Assembly (NCBI GenBank): GCA_964015035.1
Contig: CAXHCA010000047.1
Location: 1-45,232, forward strand
From: BQJU01 sp964015035
GTDB taxonomy: Bacteria > Bacteroidota > Bacteroidia > Chitinophagales > Saprospiraceae
Direction: 5' to 3'
DNA: 45,232 nucleotides
Shown piece by piece: positions 19,201-27,100 of this stretch. Within the stretch, counting starts at the first letter, position 1; each line of letters starts with the position of its first letter. A program made the position numbers and the translations under genes. Under the pieces are notes generated by a model, which was not told where the DNA came from, searched no databases, and saw only the letters and a list, made by a program, of their open reading frames with translations.

Positions 19201-22200
19201 TCTCACAAACCGTGGTGGTGGAGGATTTGCCAACGCTTGCCACCAATAATAATGTCTTGGTGACGCTTGACCAAAATTGTGAGGCTGTCATCCTTCCGGA
19301 AATGATCGTAGAAGGAACTTATACCTGTCTCGATGATTTCATCATTAACGTTTATGCTCCTGACGGCACCAATTTGGGGGATACCGTACCTGCGGATTAT
19401 TCGGGCCAAACCCTCAATGTGGTAGTTACTACGGTAGCGGGGCCTTATGTTGGCTTCAGTACCATTACTTTGTTTGATTATTCTGCACCCATGATTGATT
19501 GCCCGGATGATACCGATCGCATTCCCGTATCCGAGCAGGTGCAGTTACTCAATGGGGCCTTGGGGGGAAGTGACCTTGGTTTAAATTTGAACAATTATTC
19601 CTGCTATCAAAACCTAATTAATCCGGTGGCAGGCAATCACTATTACGATGTTTTTAGCTTTACCGTTAGCGAGGCGGATGTTTATTATTTTGAACTAAAT
19701 GCCTCTTTTGGTAATGGCATTGCTACCCTCTATCAGGATAGCTTTGAACCTGCTAATGGTATTTGTACCAATATGATCATTCAGAGCAATGACAATACCA
19801 CTGGGATTGGATATTTTAATGCTGCCAACCCGATTTCTCGTATTGTCCTACAATTGGTGCCGGGAGAGACCTACTTCCTCTTTACGTCATCCGTCGATCC
19901 CAATATTACGGGGGCATACCAATGGGCGATGTATAGTGAAGGTACCGGGTTGATCAATGAATTACCGGCGCAAGATGCTTCGGTGGTGCGTAAATTGTAC
20001 TGTGCTGATTTAAATGAAATTCTGGACAACCCAGCAAGCCTAGCCTTTACCGGTGAGCCGTTTGCGAGCGATAATTGCTCTACGGTCGACTATACATTTG
20101 ATGATGTGGTAAGTCAAAATGGACAATGCGGCGATTATGTGATCACCCGGACTTTCACCGCAACAGATGGCGCGGGGCTACAGAAAACCTGTAGCCAGAC
20201 CATCACGCTCCATCAACCTACATTGGATGATCTCATCCTACCGCCATTGATTTACATCGCCGAATGTGACGACACCTTTCCAATCACTGAAGATGGCTAT
20301 CCACACCCTTCTGTAAGTGGTTATCCTTTTATTCAGAGTGGCTTTGGGATTTTTAATCTGGACCCATTATTCTGTGGATTGGCATCCTCCTTTAATGATC
20401 AACCCGCCATTGAAACCTGCGAAAGCGGTTACAAATTGGTGCGCAACTGGACCCTTTTGAATGGGTGTGATCCTAGCTCTTTTTTCTATTACAACCAGAT
20501 CATCAATGTCGACGATTTTACGGGACCAGCTATCACGTGTCCAACTACGACTGATCCCGAAGGCATCATTTATTCTACCGGTCCATTTGATTGTACGGCA
20601 AGTTTTGAAGTGCCCTTACCGGAGGTAACGGACAATTGTTCGACCTGGGAAGTGAGTATTCAGATTGTCACCGATGTAGAGGTGCCGGTTTTGGATCAAT
20701 GGGGACAAGTAATTGGCACGACGACGGAGACGGTGGTACTAGCGAATATTCCGGCGGGGGCTTCTCGCTACATCACGGGAATTCCTACGGGATGCCACCG
20801 GTTCAAATATACGGTGACAGATGCCTGCGACAATACCAATGTCCTGGAATGTGACTTTTGTGTGGAGGATCGTGTTGAACCCACGGCTGTTTGTGATGAC
20901 GACCTCACGGTGACCTTAGGCGGGGTAGGCTATGCTCGGCTTTATGCGATCGATGTAGATGAAGGTAGTTCGGATAACTGTGAACTGGATCGAGTGGAAG
21001 TACGTCGACTGGTGACCCAGAACCCAAACTCCTGCGAGCCGGTAGCGGAATACTACACCGTTTGGAGCGAATTTGTTGAATTGTACTGCTGTGATGTCAA
21101 TCAAGTGATCATGGTCGAATTGCGTGCGGTAGATACCGTAGGTAATGAAAATATTTGTACGATGGAAGTGCTGGTCGAGGATAAAATTCGGCCTTTCTGT
21201 ACGGCACCACCTAATAAAGATGTAGCCTGTAATACCTTGCCGTATAACTTCGAGGCCACCGATACGATCCAGTTACAGCAACTTTTTGGCAATGCCACAG
21301 TGGAAGACAATTGTCCAACGGCGATCGGACAAGAAATGGAGCCAATTGTCAATCTTGACGATTGTGGATTTGGCAATATCATTAGGCGCTTTCGCGCAAT
21401 AGACCTTGCGGGGAATATTTCCGGCAACACCTGTCAACAGGTCGTCAATATTCTACCTGTTCACAATTACGAAATCCGTTTTCCAAAAGACCTTCAGGCC
21501 AGCTGTGGCAATATTCCCAACGACTCCCTGGAAATTAATGGCTTGGCTTGTGACCATTTTGCAATAGGTATGGATGAAGAGACCTTTACCACCTCCGAAG
21601 ATGGTTGTTATAAGATTTTCCGCAACTATCGGGTAGTCAACTGGTGTGAATACGACGGCATTTCACCCGCCCGTACGATCAGCCGCGATGAAGATTGCGA
21701 CGGCAACCCCGGAGATGAAGATGTTTGGGTGTTGGTGCGTCCGGGAGGCGTCGTCTATATCGACCGGGATATCAATGAATTTAATAATGCACCAGTGGCT
21801 TTTGCCAAGGGAACGAGTTGTGATGGTCTTTCCAACCCTTCGGGGCACTGGATCAATAGCAATATCAGTGGTACGGCTACGCCACCCCGGGAGTTAACTT
21901 CTGTCGGGTTTTGGCAGTATCAGCAGCACATCAGTGTGATTGACAACACGGATCCGATTATATCGGTAGCTTCGCCAGATCCATTCTGTAGCGAAAATGG
22001 CAATACCTGTATGGGCACTGCAACCATCAACTTTACAGTGGATGAAAATTGTACGCCTGATGATCTGACTATTAATCTATTTGATGAAGCCAACCCTACC
22101 GTTAATATTGCCGGTGAGGTGCTGAGTGGCAATTATCCGACTTACCAGATAACCGGAGATTTTGCCATTGGCAATCACATTTTGAATCTGGTGGTGGCGG

Positions 22201-23876
22201 ATGGTTGTGGCAATGCCGCGGCCAAATCCATTGCTTTCCAAATCGTCGATTGTCTGGCTCCGACGCCAGTTTGTATCGACGGGTTGTCGGTGGAACTCTC
22301 CGCACTACCACCCAATACCGATGCAGATGGTGACGGCGATGAAGATCGTGGAGCGGCTAGTATTTCGGCCAGTGCTTTTGTGGCCAGTCCGATCAACGAT
22401 TGTACCGAACCCGTCCGTTATTCCATTCATCGGGCAGATAGTGTAGCCGTTGGTGCAGAGATTCCGAGTATCAATCAGGATAGCCTAGTGGTGACTTGCG
22501 ACGAAATTGGCAATGTCTTGATCCGCATTTATGCCTGGGATAGTGCAAACAATCCCTATGCGCTACAACCGGATGGTTCGCTGGGTGGTCCCAATTATGA
22601 CTTCTGCGAGACCACTTTACTGGTCCAAGACAATATGGGCGTTTGTATTGATCTGGCGACCATCAGCGGCCGCATTGCCACGGAAGAAGACGAAGGTGTT
22701 GAAGGGGTAGAAGTGACACTGAGTGGCCAATTGAATATGACCATGTACACACCAGCACCGGGCTACTACACCTTCGAAGAAGTGCCGTATGGTTATGATT
22801 ATACGGTCACACCACACCTTGATACATTGGCCTCCAATGGCGTTTCGACTTTTGATATGATCATCATCAAGCAACACATTTTAGGCACCAGTATTCTGGA
22901 TAGTCCGTACAAAATTATTGCGGCGGATGTTACCGACAATGGCACCATAAGTACGGCCGATTTGATTCAAATCAAGCAGGTCGTTTTGGGGGTTATTCCG
23001 GGGTTTCCCAATAATACCAGTTGGCGGTTTGTGCCGGTGGCGTATGAATTTATAAATCCACTGAATCCCCTGGCGGAAGAGTTTCCCGAAGTGATCAGTT
23101 TCAACAACCTTTCCGGAGATGATTTTGCGGCTGATTTTGTGGCGATCAAAATTGGGGATGTCAACCTCAATGCCAATACGAGCTATTTGTTGAATCCGGA
23201 TTACCGGACGGAAGGTCGGCCTTTGCGCTTTGAATTGGAAGATCAGGAGTTGCGCAAGGGAGAAAGCTACGCCATCCCCGTAAGGGCGCCCCAATTGCAG
23301 CAGGTATTGGGGTATCAATTTACCCTTGGATGGAATCCTGATGAATTGACGATTACGGAGGTGATACCCGGAATAGCGCGGAAAAATGATTTTGCAATGG
23401 ATTTTCTAGAAAGTGGGTTACTGACCACCAGTTGGTATCCCGAAGCGGGTATGACGGTTGATGAAAGTCCTGTTTTTACCCTCGTTGTCCGGGCAAAACG
23501 GTCGGGGAAATTGAGTGATATTTTGAATATCAATTCCCAAATCACCCATTCCGAAGGGTATCACAAAAATGGTCAATGGTTGAAACCGGAACTTTTTTAT
23601 ACCAATCATCCGGAGGCGTTTGCCTTATTCCAAAACCAACCCAACCCATTCAGCCACAGCACCGCGATCGGGTTTACCCTACCGGAAGCCAGTGAAGTGC
23701 ATTTGAGCATTCATACCGTCACCGGACAGTTGCTACGAGAATGGAAAGGTTTGTATGATGCAGGCACCCATTTTGTGGAAGTAGCTGGAAAAGATTTGCC
23801 GGAAGGCGTTGTGCTGTATTATACTTTAGAAGCAGGCGCTTATAAAGCCAGTCAGAAAATGGTGAAAGTTAAATAG
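10278..23876 (+). CDS. Giant 4,532-residue HYR-repeat surface protein with dockerin-like, cohesin-like and T9SS domains
   Basis: One uninterrupted frame. An N-terminal signal peptide (basic start, hydrophobic about 14-29, AMA cleavage site) precedes 28 HYR-like modules (47-2425), three divergent modules (2426-2672), a PKD-like domain (about 2674-2766) and an Asp-rich thrombospondin type 3-like loop (DTDGDGICDSEDPC, about 2769). From about 2786 the protein parallels the next gene to the end. That region has further Cys-rich beta modules, a carboxypeptidase-regulatory-like module (ISGRIATEEDEGVEGV), two dockerin-like repeats (4182-4240; the second is DVTDNGTISTADLIQIK), a cohesin-like domain (4315-4440; YQFTLGWNPDELTI) and a type A sorting domain (last 85 residues; NQPNPFSHSTAIGF, ending KMVKVK). 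It should be exported by Sec and T9SS and act outside the cell as a long calcium- and disulfide-stabilised fibre, probably in adhesion. HYR and cohesin-like modules are known in adhesion and assembly; the actual role here is unknown. A terminator follows. Confidence 0.95.
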   Translation: MKKFTQRLKVKTSIMYWLLGSTVGMVAMASQMGQSLMEPATLVPIAINCPPSQNIEVGKNCESRMPDFRAAATLTDNCNPALISITQTPLSGSLITGAGTIETVTLTADDGQGNVMQCSFEISTVDVRAPSLECPNFSTLTLDANCEASLEDYKNLATVSDNCTPLANISVTQIPENGTVITGDDENPEVILTATDDSGNASTCSFTILLKDETVPTITCPENQTAVIGTQCQLPLPDLRDLATASDNCSDPVTVIQSPASGRLYSGAGTEISITLTAIDAAGHTADCDFTLTLEDEAAPMLSCPDNQVLAVDTDCAVAIPDLTGAIALSDNCSGNANIAIVQSPEAGTFVGGPGLVTPITITVTDEAGNNTDCSFDLTLVEQTTPTITCPGDQELELNTACEAELPDYTLLAQAHNQCMNADNLTLSQSPEAGTPVIDVTTVTITARDDNTNEVSCIFEVTPVDRIAPALECPENAIVALNGNCEYVLPSYLNEIILTDNCSTNAAITSVQIPAENAILSGVSNTETIAIVATDEAGNSVECTFEITLEDQSLPEINCPASQTVDLNANCQFVVPDYETSLLFSDQCNALDQLTFSQNIAPGSLLSGDNTMHVIELTVTDESNNEATCNFTLTLNDHTAPQIICPGDQTVSLNENCQAVIPDFTIDAVVSDHCVSNGNLTINQSLVPGSIISGVDVSQSITLTVNDGHGNSNNCSFMLTTVDCMAPTIICPANQIIAVDVNCEASLPDYTLQAIVDDQCTLAGNIIVSQDVPQGMTLSGPVPTIITLSADDGQGNISSCSFQVSLENNAEPEITCPDNQIIVADANCEASIPDYRDLATATDPCANTDALTLSQIPAIGTLISGVGTTSTVKIKVIDEQGNTTDCTFQVIVDDETVPDIACPGNQTIQLSGACEITLPDYRDEVVVADNCATVISLSQFPTAGTLISSPGTTQVVSITAGDGNGNLVNCSFSVTLADQTPPSITCPISQNVAADLNCSYIMPDYAAFVAATDDCTAFAEITITQSPEAGTSITANQEVIISAVDAQNNTAQCSFRLTLTDEMPPVMTCPANQEVALSENCELLLPNFIDAASITDHCTDLENLLITQDPPAGTLLTDSGAVETITINATDEAGNQAACSFNLIVNDQSLPTLICPGDQELNVTGDCQVSLPDYRLAAEIVDNCAFGNALTLTQTPAPGTLVGGADSSIEITLTADDGNGNQQSCTFNLTLTDAIFPSLTCPGDRIVEVNNNCNFGIPDYTDDAIVSQDCVIGSPQVSQSPPAGTIMSGHNVFQVITLTAGNSNCTFQITLKDLQAPSLSCPDNQSVEVDENCGFLVPDYTLLAVTSDNCTADNAITLTQNIASGTTLSGNMASVQMLITADDNNGNQAQCSFTLLLNDATQPSITCPGDQTVELDAQCAAVVPDLTHLATANDNCPTGLTITQDVAVGTILTGHNTTQLITLTAEDAHGNQNQCNFTLIATDEATPSIECPTTQVLALNANCEGELPDYRNLATATDDCSETLMFTQSPGPGALITGTNQNITLTANDGNGNSAFCVFSVTLQDNTDPSITCPADQEIDLGVNCEVALPDFTSQALVEDNCSASGEIAIFQALTPGTILSGSSGDQTIILTASDASGNTAQCAFILRVRDNEAPVIGCPMDHLLSLNDQCEIALPDYTQSAPITDNCSPLGVISTSQSPVAGSLLSGDGSSETITLSAVDAQGNTGTCSFVVNLEDNTAPTLICPNDQIIDVLGDCPVALPNYGSVATLSDNCTSNEALQASLTQNPPIGTTISGVGTTAIITLMVDDGNGNSQSCSFTVRLEESVSPSLSCPGDQLEALNDNCRFVIPDYTEDAIVFSDCSSDQITVTQSPPANTEISGHQTAQIITLTASDQNGGMETCSFVLTLEDDTPPTIICPPDPEVMLDDQCEYLVPDYTSQAIVTDNCRATNQITINQNVPVFTVLSGDATQEVTLTADDGNGNSNQCTFTILLLDMDDPTISCPENQNLTLDANCNATLPDYRNLANLEDNCAPLSELTLAQMPAAGTILTGHNTVTTVTLTVTDGNENTANCIFGVQLDDPVAPTISCPADQVLNVDEGCEVLLPDLTTNALASDNCTAAGDLQITQFPEIGEVLSGHNTSLQVTLTATDEAGNASNCILILTLKDNIPPSITCPENEVLSLDENCEVLLPSFMNAVTISDNCTTGQNLSISQVPAAGTILSGHGTSQLVTLIIADGNGQFSNCTLTVNLVDETDPMIECPMDQVLVVDENCEALLPDYTEEASFSDNCSSALQINVEQDVAAGTILGGHNTTTAITLTAEDGHGNSTFCTFNVTLEDQDDPTIVCPEVQDLNLSNFCQVELPDFTNLAIASDDCSTDLFFTQTPAGGNVVTTDTTITITVDDGNGNTAQCSFAVQLHDVTPPSIMGCFANLAVSNVPGMCHALVPDLTAFIQANDNCGIASVVQDSLPGTIFGEQDGDTQQIRITVTDVNGNTRVCNTLLILEDNEAPQAVCNDFSVTLNANGQADIVTANVNGGSIDNCGIASMTISEETYGCEDIGPNLVTLQVTDVNGNMSSCVSTVTVVDNTPPQAHCQNLTVTLLPPQAQVAINGTDMNDGSTDLCGIQSYSLSQDFFDCSDVGNTVVTMTVTDNNGNTANCQAIVSVNGDEVLPEAYAGEDVTICASEEAFVFVDQDFSPIISRGTGIWSTSGTGTFSNIDAFQPVYFPSQADIDNGQVTLTLTVTSNIGTCSGIQVQDELILILDSSDTDGDGICDSEDPCPDCLSTIYLGDDPNITDPCTCLNNATNVFDGQFSEVITVAGPEGLTWTILLADGLFEINSPQPPVLPTPIMPGTVLEETSPGIYQLFARHIDEIGFSFAVENEFGDLLTISSTCYYPNPSIVGLNDVYCVYSGPVDLVGDAEGVDGTGSFTIDGQPATVFDPNLLGPGSYEVEYTFDAGEAIMDDPDDPGCMLTISQTVVVEDLPTLATNNNVLVTLDQNCEAVILPEMIVEGTYTCLDDFIINVYAPDGTNLGDTVPADYSGQTLNVVVTTVAGPYVGFSTITLFDYSAPMIDCPDDTDRIPVSEQVQLLNGALGGSDLGLNLNNYSCYQNLINPVAGNHYYDVFSFTVSEADVYYFELNASFGNGIATLYQDSFEPANGICTNMIIQSNDNTTGIGYFNAANPISRIVLQLVPGETYFLFTSSVDPNITGAYQWAMYSEGTGLINELPAQDASVVRKLYCADLNEILDNPASLAFTGEPFASDNCSTVDYTFDDVVSQNGQCGDYVITRTFTATDGAGLQKTCSQTITLHQPTLDDLILPPLIYIAECDDTFPITEDGYPHPSVSGYPFIQSGFGIFNLDPLFCGLASSFNDQPAIETCESGYKLVRNWTLLNGCDPSSFFYYNQIINVDDFTGPAITCPTTTDPEGIIYSTGPFDCTASFEVPLPEVTDNCSTWEVSIQIVTDVEVPVLDQWGQVIGTTTETVVLANIPAGASRYITGIPTGCHRFKYTVTDACDNTNVLECDFCVEDRVEPTAVCDDDLTVTLGGVGYARLYAIDVDEGSSDNCELDRVEVRRLVTQNPNSCEPVAEYYTVWSEFVELYCCDVNQVIMVELRAVDTVGNENICTMEVLVEDKIRPFCTAPPNKDVACNTLPYNFEATDTIQLQQLFGNATVEDNCPTAIGQEMEPIVNLDDCGFGNIIRRFRAIDLAGNISGNTCQQVVNILPVHNYEIRFPKDLQASCGNIPNDSLEINGLACDHFAIGMDEETFTTSEDGCYKIFRNYRVVNWCEYDGISPARTISRDEDCDGNPGDEDVWVLVRPGGVVYIDRDINEFNNAPVAFAKGTSCDGLSNPSGHWINSNISGTATPPRELTSVGFWQYQQHISVIDNTDPIISVASPDPFCSENGNTCMGTATINFTVDENCTPDDLTINLFDEANPTVNIAGEVLSGNYPTYQITGDFAIGNHILNLVVADGCGNAAAKSIAFQIVDCLAPTPVCIDGLSVELSALPPNTDADGDGDEDRGAASISASAFVASPINDCTEPVRYSIHRADSVAVGAEIPSINQDSLVVTCDEIGNVLIRIYAWDSANNPYALQPDGSLGGPNYDFCETTLLVQDNMGVCIDLATISGRIATEEDEGVEGVEVTLSGQLNMTMYTPAPGYYTFEEVPYGYDYTVTPHLDTLASNGVSTFDMIIIKQHILGTSILDSPYKIIAADVTDNGTISTADLIQIKQVVLGVIPGFPNNTSWRFVPVAYEFINPLNPLAEEFPEVISFNNLSGDDFAADFVAIKIGDVNLNANTSYLLNPDYRTEGRPLRFELEDQELRKGESYAIPVRAPQLQQVLGYQFTLGWNPDELTITEVIPGIARKNDFAMDFLESGLLTTSWYPEAGMTVDESPVFTLVVRAKRSGKLSDILNINSQITHSEGYHKNGQWLKPELFYTNHPEAFALFQNQPNPFSHSTAIGFTLPEASEVHLSIHTVTGQLLREWKGLYDAGTHFVEVAGKDLPEGVVLYYTLEAGAYKASQKMVKVK
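10416..17552 (+). repeat. Array of 28 tandem HYR-like modules (about 255 bases each)
   Basis: Each unit starts with a (I/L)xCPxxQ motif, has a second cysteine before a LPDY-like motif, a third in a DNC motif, a glycine turn (SGxxT), then ITLTAxDxxGN and a fourth cysteine before a final strand. The first units start at 10416, 10671 and 10929; the last starts at 17310 and ends at 17552. That gives 2,379 residues in 28 units, a mean of 85.0. The units are clearly related but none are near copies, so the array is old and diversified. Unit 15 lacks the DxxGN loop. Units 15, 17, 22 and 24-27 share a GHNT-like turn that is rare in units 1-14, which hints at a later local expansion. Confidence 0.9.
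17553..18293 (+). repeat. Three divergent HYR-like modules after the main array
   Basis: Units start at 17553, 17811 and 18051. The first keeps the module length but opens with GCFANL in place of CPxxQ. The other two open with (A)xCxxxxVTL, lack the LPDY part and keep xDxCGI and VTDxNGNxxxC. They resemble the non-CP type of HYR/Ig-like repeats often found next to sorting domains, and mark the transition from the stalk to the C-terminal region. Confidence 0.75.
18633..23876 (+). repeat. C-terminal region shared with the next gene (copy 1)
   Basis: Residues about 2786-4532. It is colinear over its full length with residues 68-1813 of the next gene, differing in length by only about one residue. 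Anchor motifs found in both: GDD near the start, CYYPNP, NHYY/THYY, PHPSVSGYP, DNCSTW, GTTTET, CHRF, YEIRFP, WCEYDGIS, RDEDCDG, GGPNYD, NNTSWRFV and FVAIKIGDVN/FIAIKIGDVN. By eye about half of the residues agree in aligned stretches. Confidence 0.9.
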
Positions 23877-23894
23877 ACCATAGATAGATTGGAG

Positions 23895-23937
23895 AAGCAC
23901 GCAATGAAACGCCGTTTTCATTGCGTGCTTTGCTTTT
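23895..23937 (+). terminator. Rho-independent terminator after the giant gene
   Basis: A strong stem of about 15 bp (23895-23909 with 23916-23930, containing GCACGCAATG and its complement) is followed by TGCTTTT. The tail is short, but the stem is long and lies 19 bases after the stop, so the paralogous gene downstream is probably a separate transcript. Between here and 24177 I see only A/T-rich sequence without a clear promoter match or further gene. Confidence 0.75.
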
Positions 23938-24177
23938 GACCTGAGCTCATACCAAGGTGGAGTCTGAAATGGGGCTTCAGATTCCTTTTTTTACGCTTCT
24001 GGAAAAAGTTGGCCCCGTTTTTGCAAGTACTTATATAAATAAAGTTTAATCCATTATTTCGCGGAGTATCAACACTTTCTCAGCTGGAATTGGTCCATGC
24101 TGGGGGTGATCGTACTTTGCTTGAAACACTATTTATCACTAAATGCGGCTCACGCCGTTGATCAAAATTTTCGCACT

Positions 24178-27100
24178 ATGAGACTACTTCAAAATTATTT
24201 GGGTAGAGGTGCATTAATCCCGAAACGTGTACGAATCAACTCCGACACTGAGATTTTTGCCAACTCCCCAGTTGTGGTAAAAAGAGGCAAGCTCTTTCAT
24301 TTCCTATTGTATGCATTGTTGGTCATTATTTTGTTGCCAGGCATGGCGATGGGAAGCAGTCCTTCCTTGCTGATGCCGTCCATCTATTTCGGGGATGATC
24401 CGGCTGGTGAGGCGGTTTGCAATTGTATGAACAATGCCACCAATTTACAAAATGGCCAGTTTAGCGAGTTGATCACCATTGAAAGCCCTACCGGGCAAAT
24501 CTGGTCAGTTATTTCTGCTCCCGGATTTTATCAGTCCGGTAGCCCAGCGCCACCAAGTGCACCCATTCCTGTTGAAGCAGGTACGTTATTTTTGGAAACA
24601 GCTCCCGGCTCAGGGAAATACCAATTGACAGGTATTCATGTGGATGGACAGGGGTTTGAATTGAGTGTGGAAAATGGATTGGGTGATACTTTAACTATTG
24701 CGAATACCTGTTATTATCCCAATCCGGTAATCCTGGGCATTCCCGAGGAAGTGTGTTTAAGCAGTGGGGCTTTTGAGCTAACCGCCGATGTAGAGGGGGT
24801 ATCTGGAACGGGTACATTTAGCATTGATGGGGTACCCGGAAGCCTGTTTGATCCTCAAGCGGAAGGCACGGGGGCACATCTTATTACTTATACCTTTGTG
24901 GCTGGAGAAGCTACCCCAAATGATCCGACCGACCCCGGCTGTTCCATCACGGTGAGCCAGACGATTACTGTTTTGAGTTTACCTAATATTGCAACCAATA
25001 ACTTGGTTAATGTACCATTAGGGCCGGATTGTGAAGCTTTGATTTTGCCCAGTATGATTTTAGAAGGCAACTATCCGTGTATGGAAACGGACTATATCGT
25101 CACTGTTTTTGATCCGAGCGGCACACCAATTGGTAATCTGGTGACAGATGAATATTTGGGCCAAATTTTGCAAGTGCAGATCACGACGGTAGCCGGCAAT
25201 TATTTCGGCCAGGGAGCCATTCAAATTCAGGAAGGAGGGGCCCCGATTTTGAACTGCCCCGATAACGCCAATATGGCCATGGTTGACCAAGAGGTATACT
25301 TGTTGGAAAATTCATTAGCCAATAACTTACCGACCATTACTCCACAAAATTTTGCCTGCTTTGTCGATTTGGTGAGCCCCATTCCCGGCACTCATTATTA
25401 TCGCTTGGACACATTTAGGGTGACAGAGGAAGACGTCTATACTTTTGAGCTTTCCGCTTCCTTCGGACAAGGGGCAGCGGCCATTTATCATAGTTATTTT
25501 AATCCCTCACTTGGCCCGTGCCAGAATATCATGGCGTGGTCTCGTTTGTTGGAACCCGGTGAAGGCGTTTATCCCAATGAAGACGACATCATTCGCATTA
25601 CTGTACCCTTGCGGCCCAATCAGGATTATACCCTGTTTACCACCTCTTTTGCCTCTACCCAAACGGGCGATTTTCAATGGACGATTTACAGCCAGGGAGC
25701 GGGCGGTATTGTGGGGTTGAATGCGCAAGAAACCACGGCTTTCCTACCTTTGTACTGCAATGATTATCAACTTATTTTTAATCAACAATCGAGTGTTGAT
25801 TATACTGGATTGCCGGTAGTTGAGGGCAACTGTTTGCAACCGACCTTCGTCTTTACCGATCACTTGAGCAATGGCGGACTGTGTGGTGGTGCGACGATAA
25901 CCCGTTCTTTTACCGCGACGAATATTTCTGGAAGTCAAGGGCAATGTGTACAAACCATTGATTTTGATATTTTGGAAATAGAAGATGTCTGGTTGCCGGC
26001 GCAGGTGTTTGTGTTGGAATGCGATGAAACTTATGCCACCTTGCCCAATGGCACGCCGCACCCATCGGTGAGCGGTTATCCTTACGTGCAAACGGCCTTT
26101 GGCGTATTTGAAATTGCACCGGTGTATTGCAATTTGACGGCCAGTTATGTAGATCAACCTGCCATTGAGTTATGTGGAGATACCTATAGTTTTATTCGGC
26201 GCTGGTTTTTGTCGGACGACTGCAATCCGGGCGTTTTGGAGTCTTTTAGCCAAATTATCCGAATTGGTGATTCTACGGCACCGACCATTAGTTGTCCCAC
26301 AACCGATATTCTCTATTATTCGGCGGGAGCCTCCAGCTGTACCGCGACGATTAATGCGCCATTACCACTGGTTAACGATAACTGTTCCACTTGGGATGTG
26401 CTGACCGAGGTGGTGACAGATATAGAAGTACCATTGCTCAACCCAGTAGGGCAAGTCATCGGTACTACCACCGAAACGATTACCATTGCGAGTATTCCTC
26501 CCGGAGCTAGTCGTCTTGTGAATGGCATTCCGCTGGGCTGCCATCGGTTTCGGCACACAGTAACGGATGCTTGTGGGAATGCCAGTGTGGTAGAGTGTGC
26601 ATTTTGTGTAGAAGACTTGGTGTCGCCGGTGGCGGTGTGCAATGATAATTTGAATGTGGTGTTGAATAACAATGGCTTTGCCCGTCTTATGCAAACGGAT
26701 GTAGATGAAGGTAGCAACGACAATTGTGAAGTATCTCTTTTGGAAGTGCGGCGGATTGTAGATTACAATCCAGATCACTGCAATAGTGTTACCGGTGAAT
26801 ATACAGCCTGGGGTCCTTCTGTTGATTTTTATTGTTGCGATGCTGGTGAAATGGTCACTGTGGAATTAAGAGTGACCGATGCCGCTGGCAACACCAACGT
26901 ATGTAGTACCGATATTATGGTTATTGACAATCTAGCTCCTGAGTGTGAAGCCCCGGCCAATACCTCGGTGGACTGTGGCAATTTACCTTTTGGCTTTGAA
27001 TTCAACAACCTAGTTGATTTACAAGCAGTATTTGGCATGCCTGTCACTTCTGATAATTGTGATAATGGCACCATACAGGAATTAACGCCGTTGGTGAATA

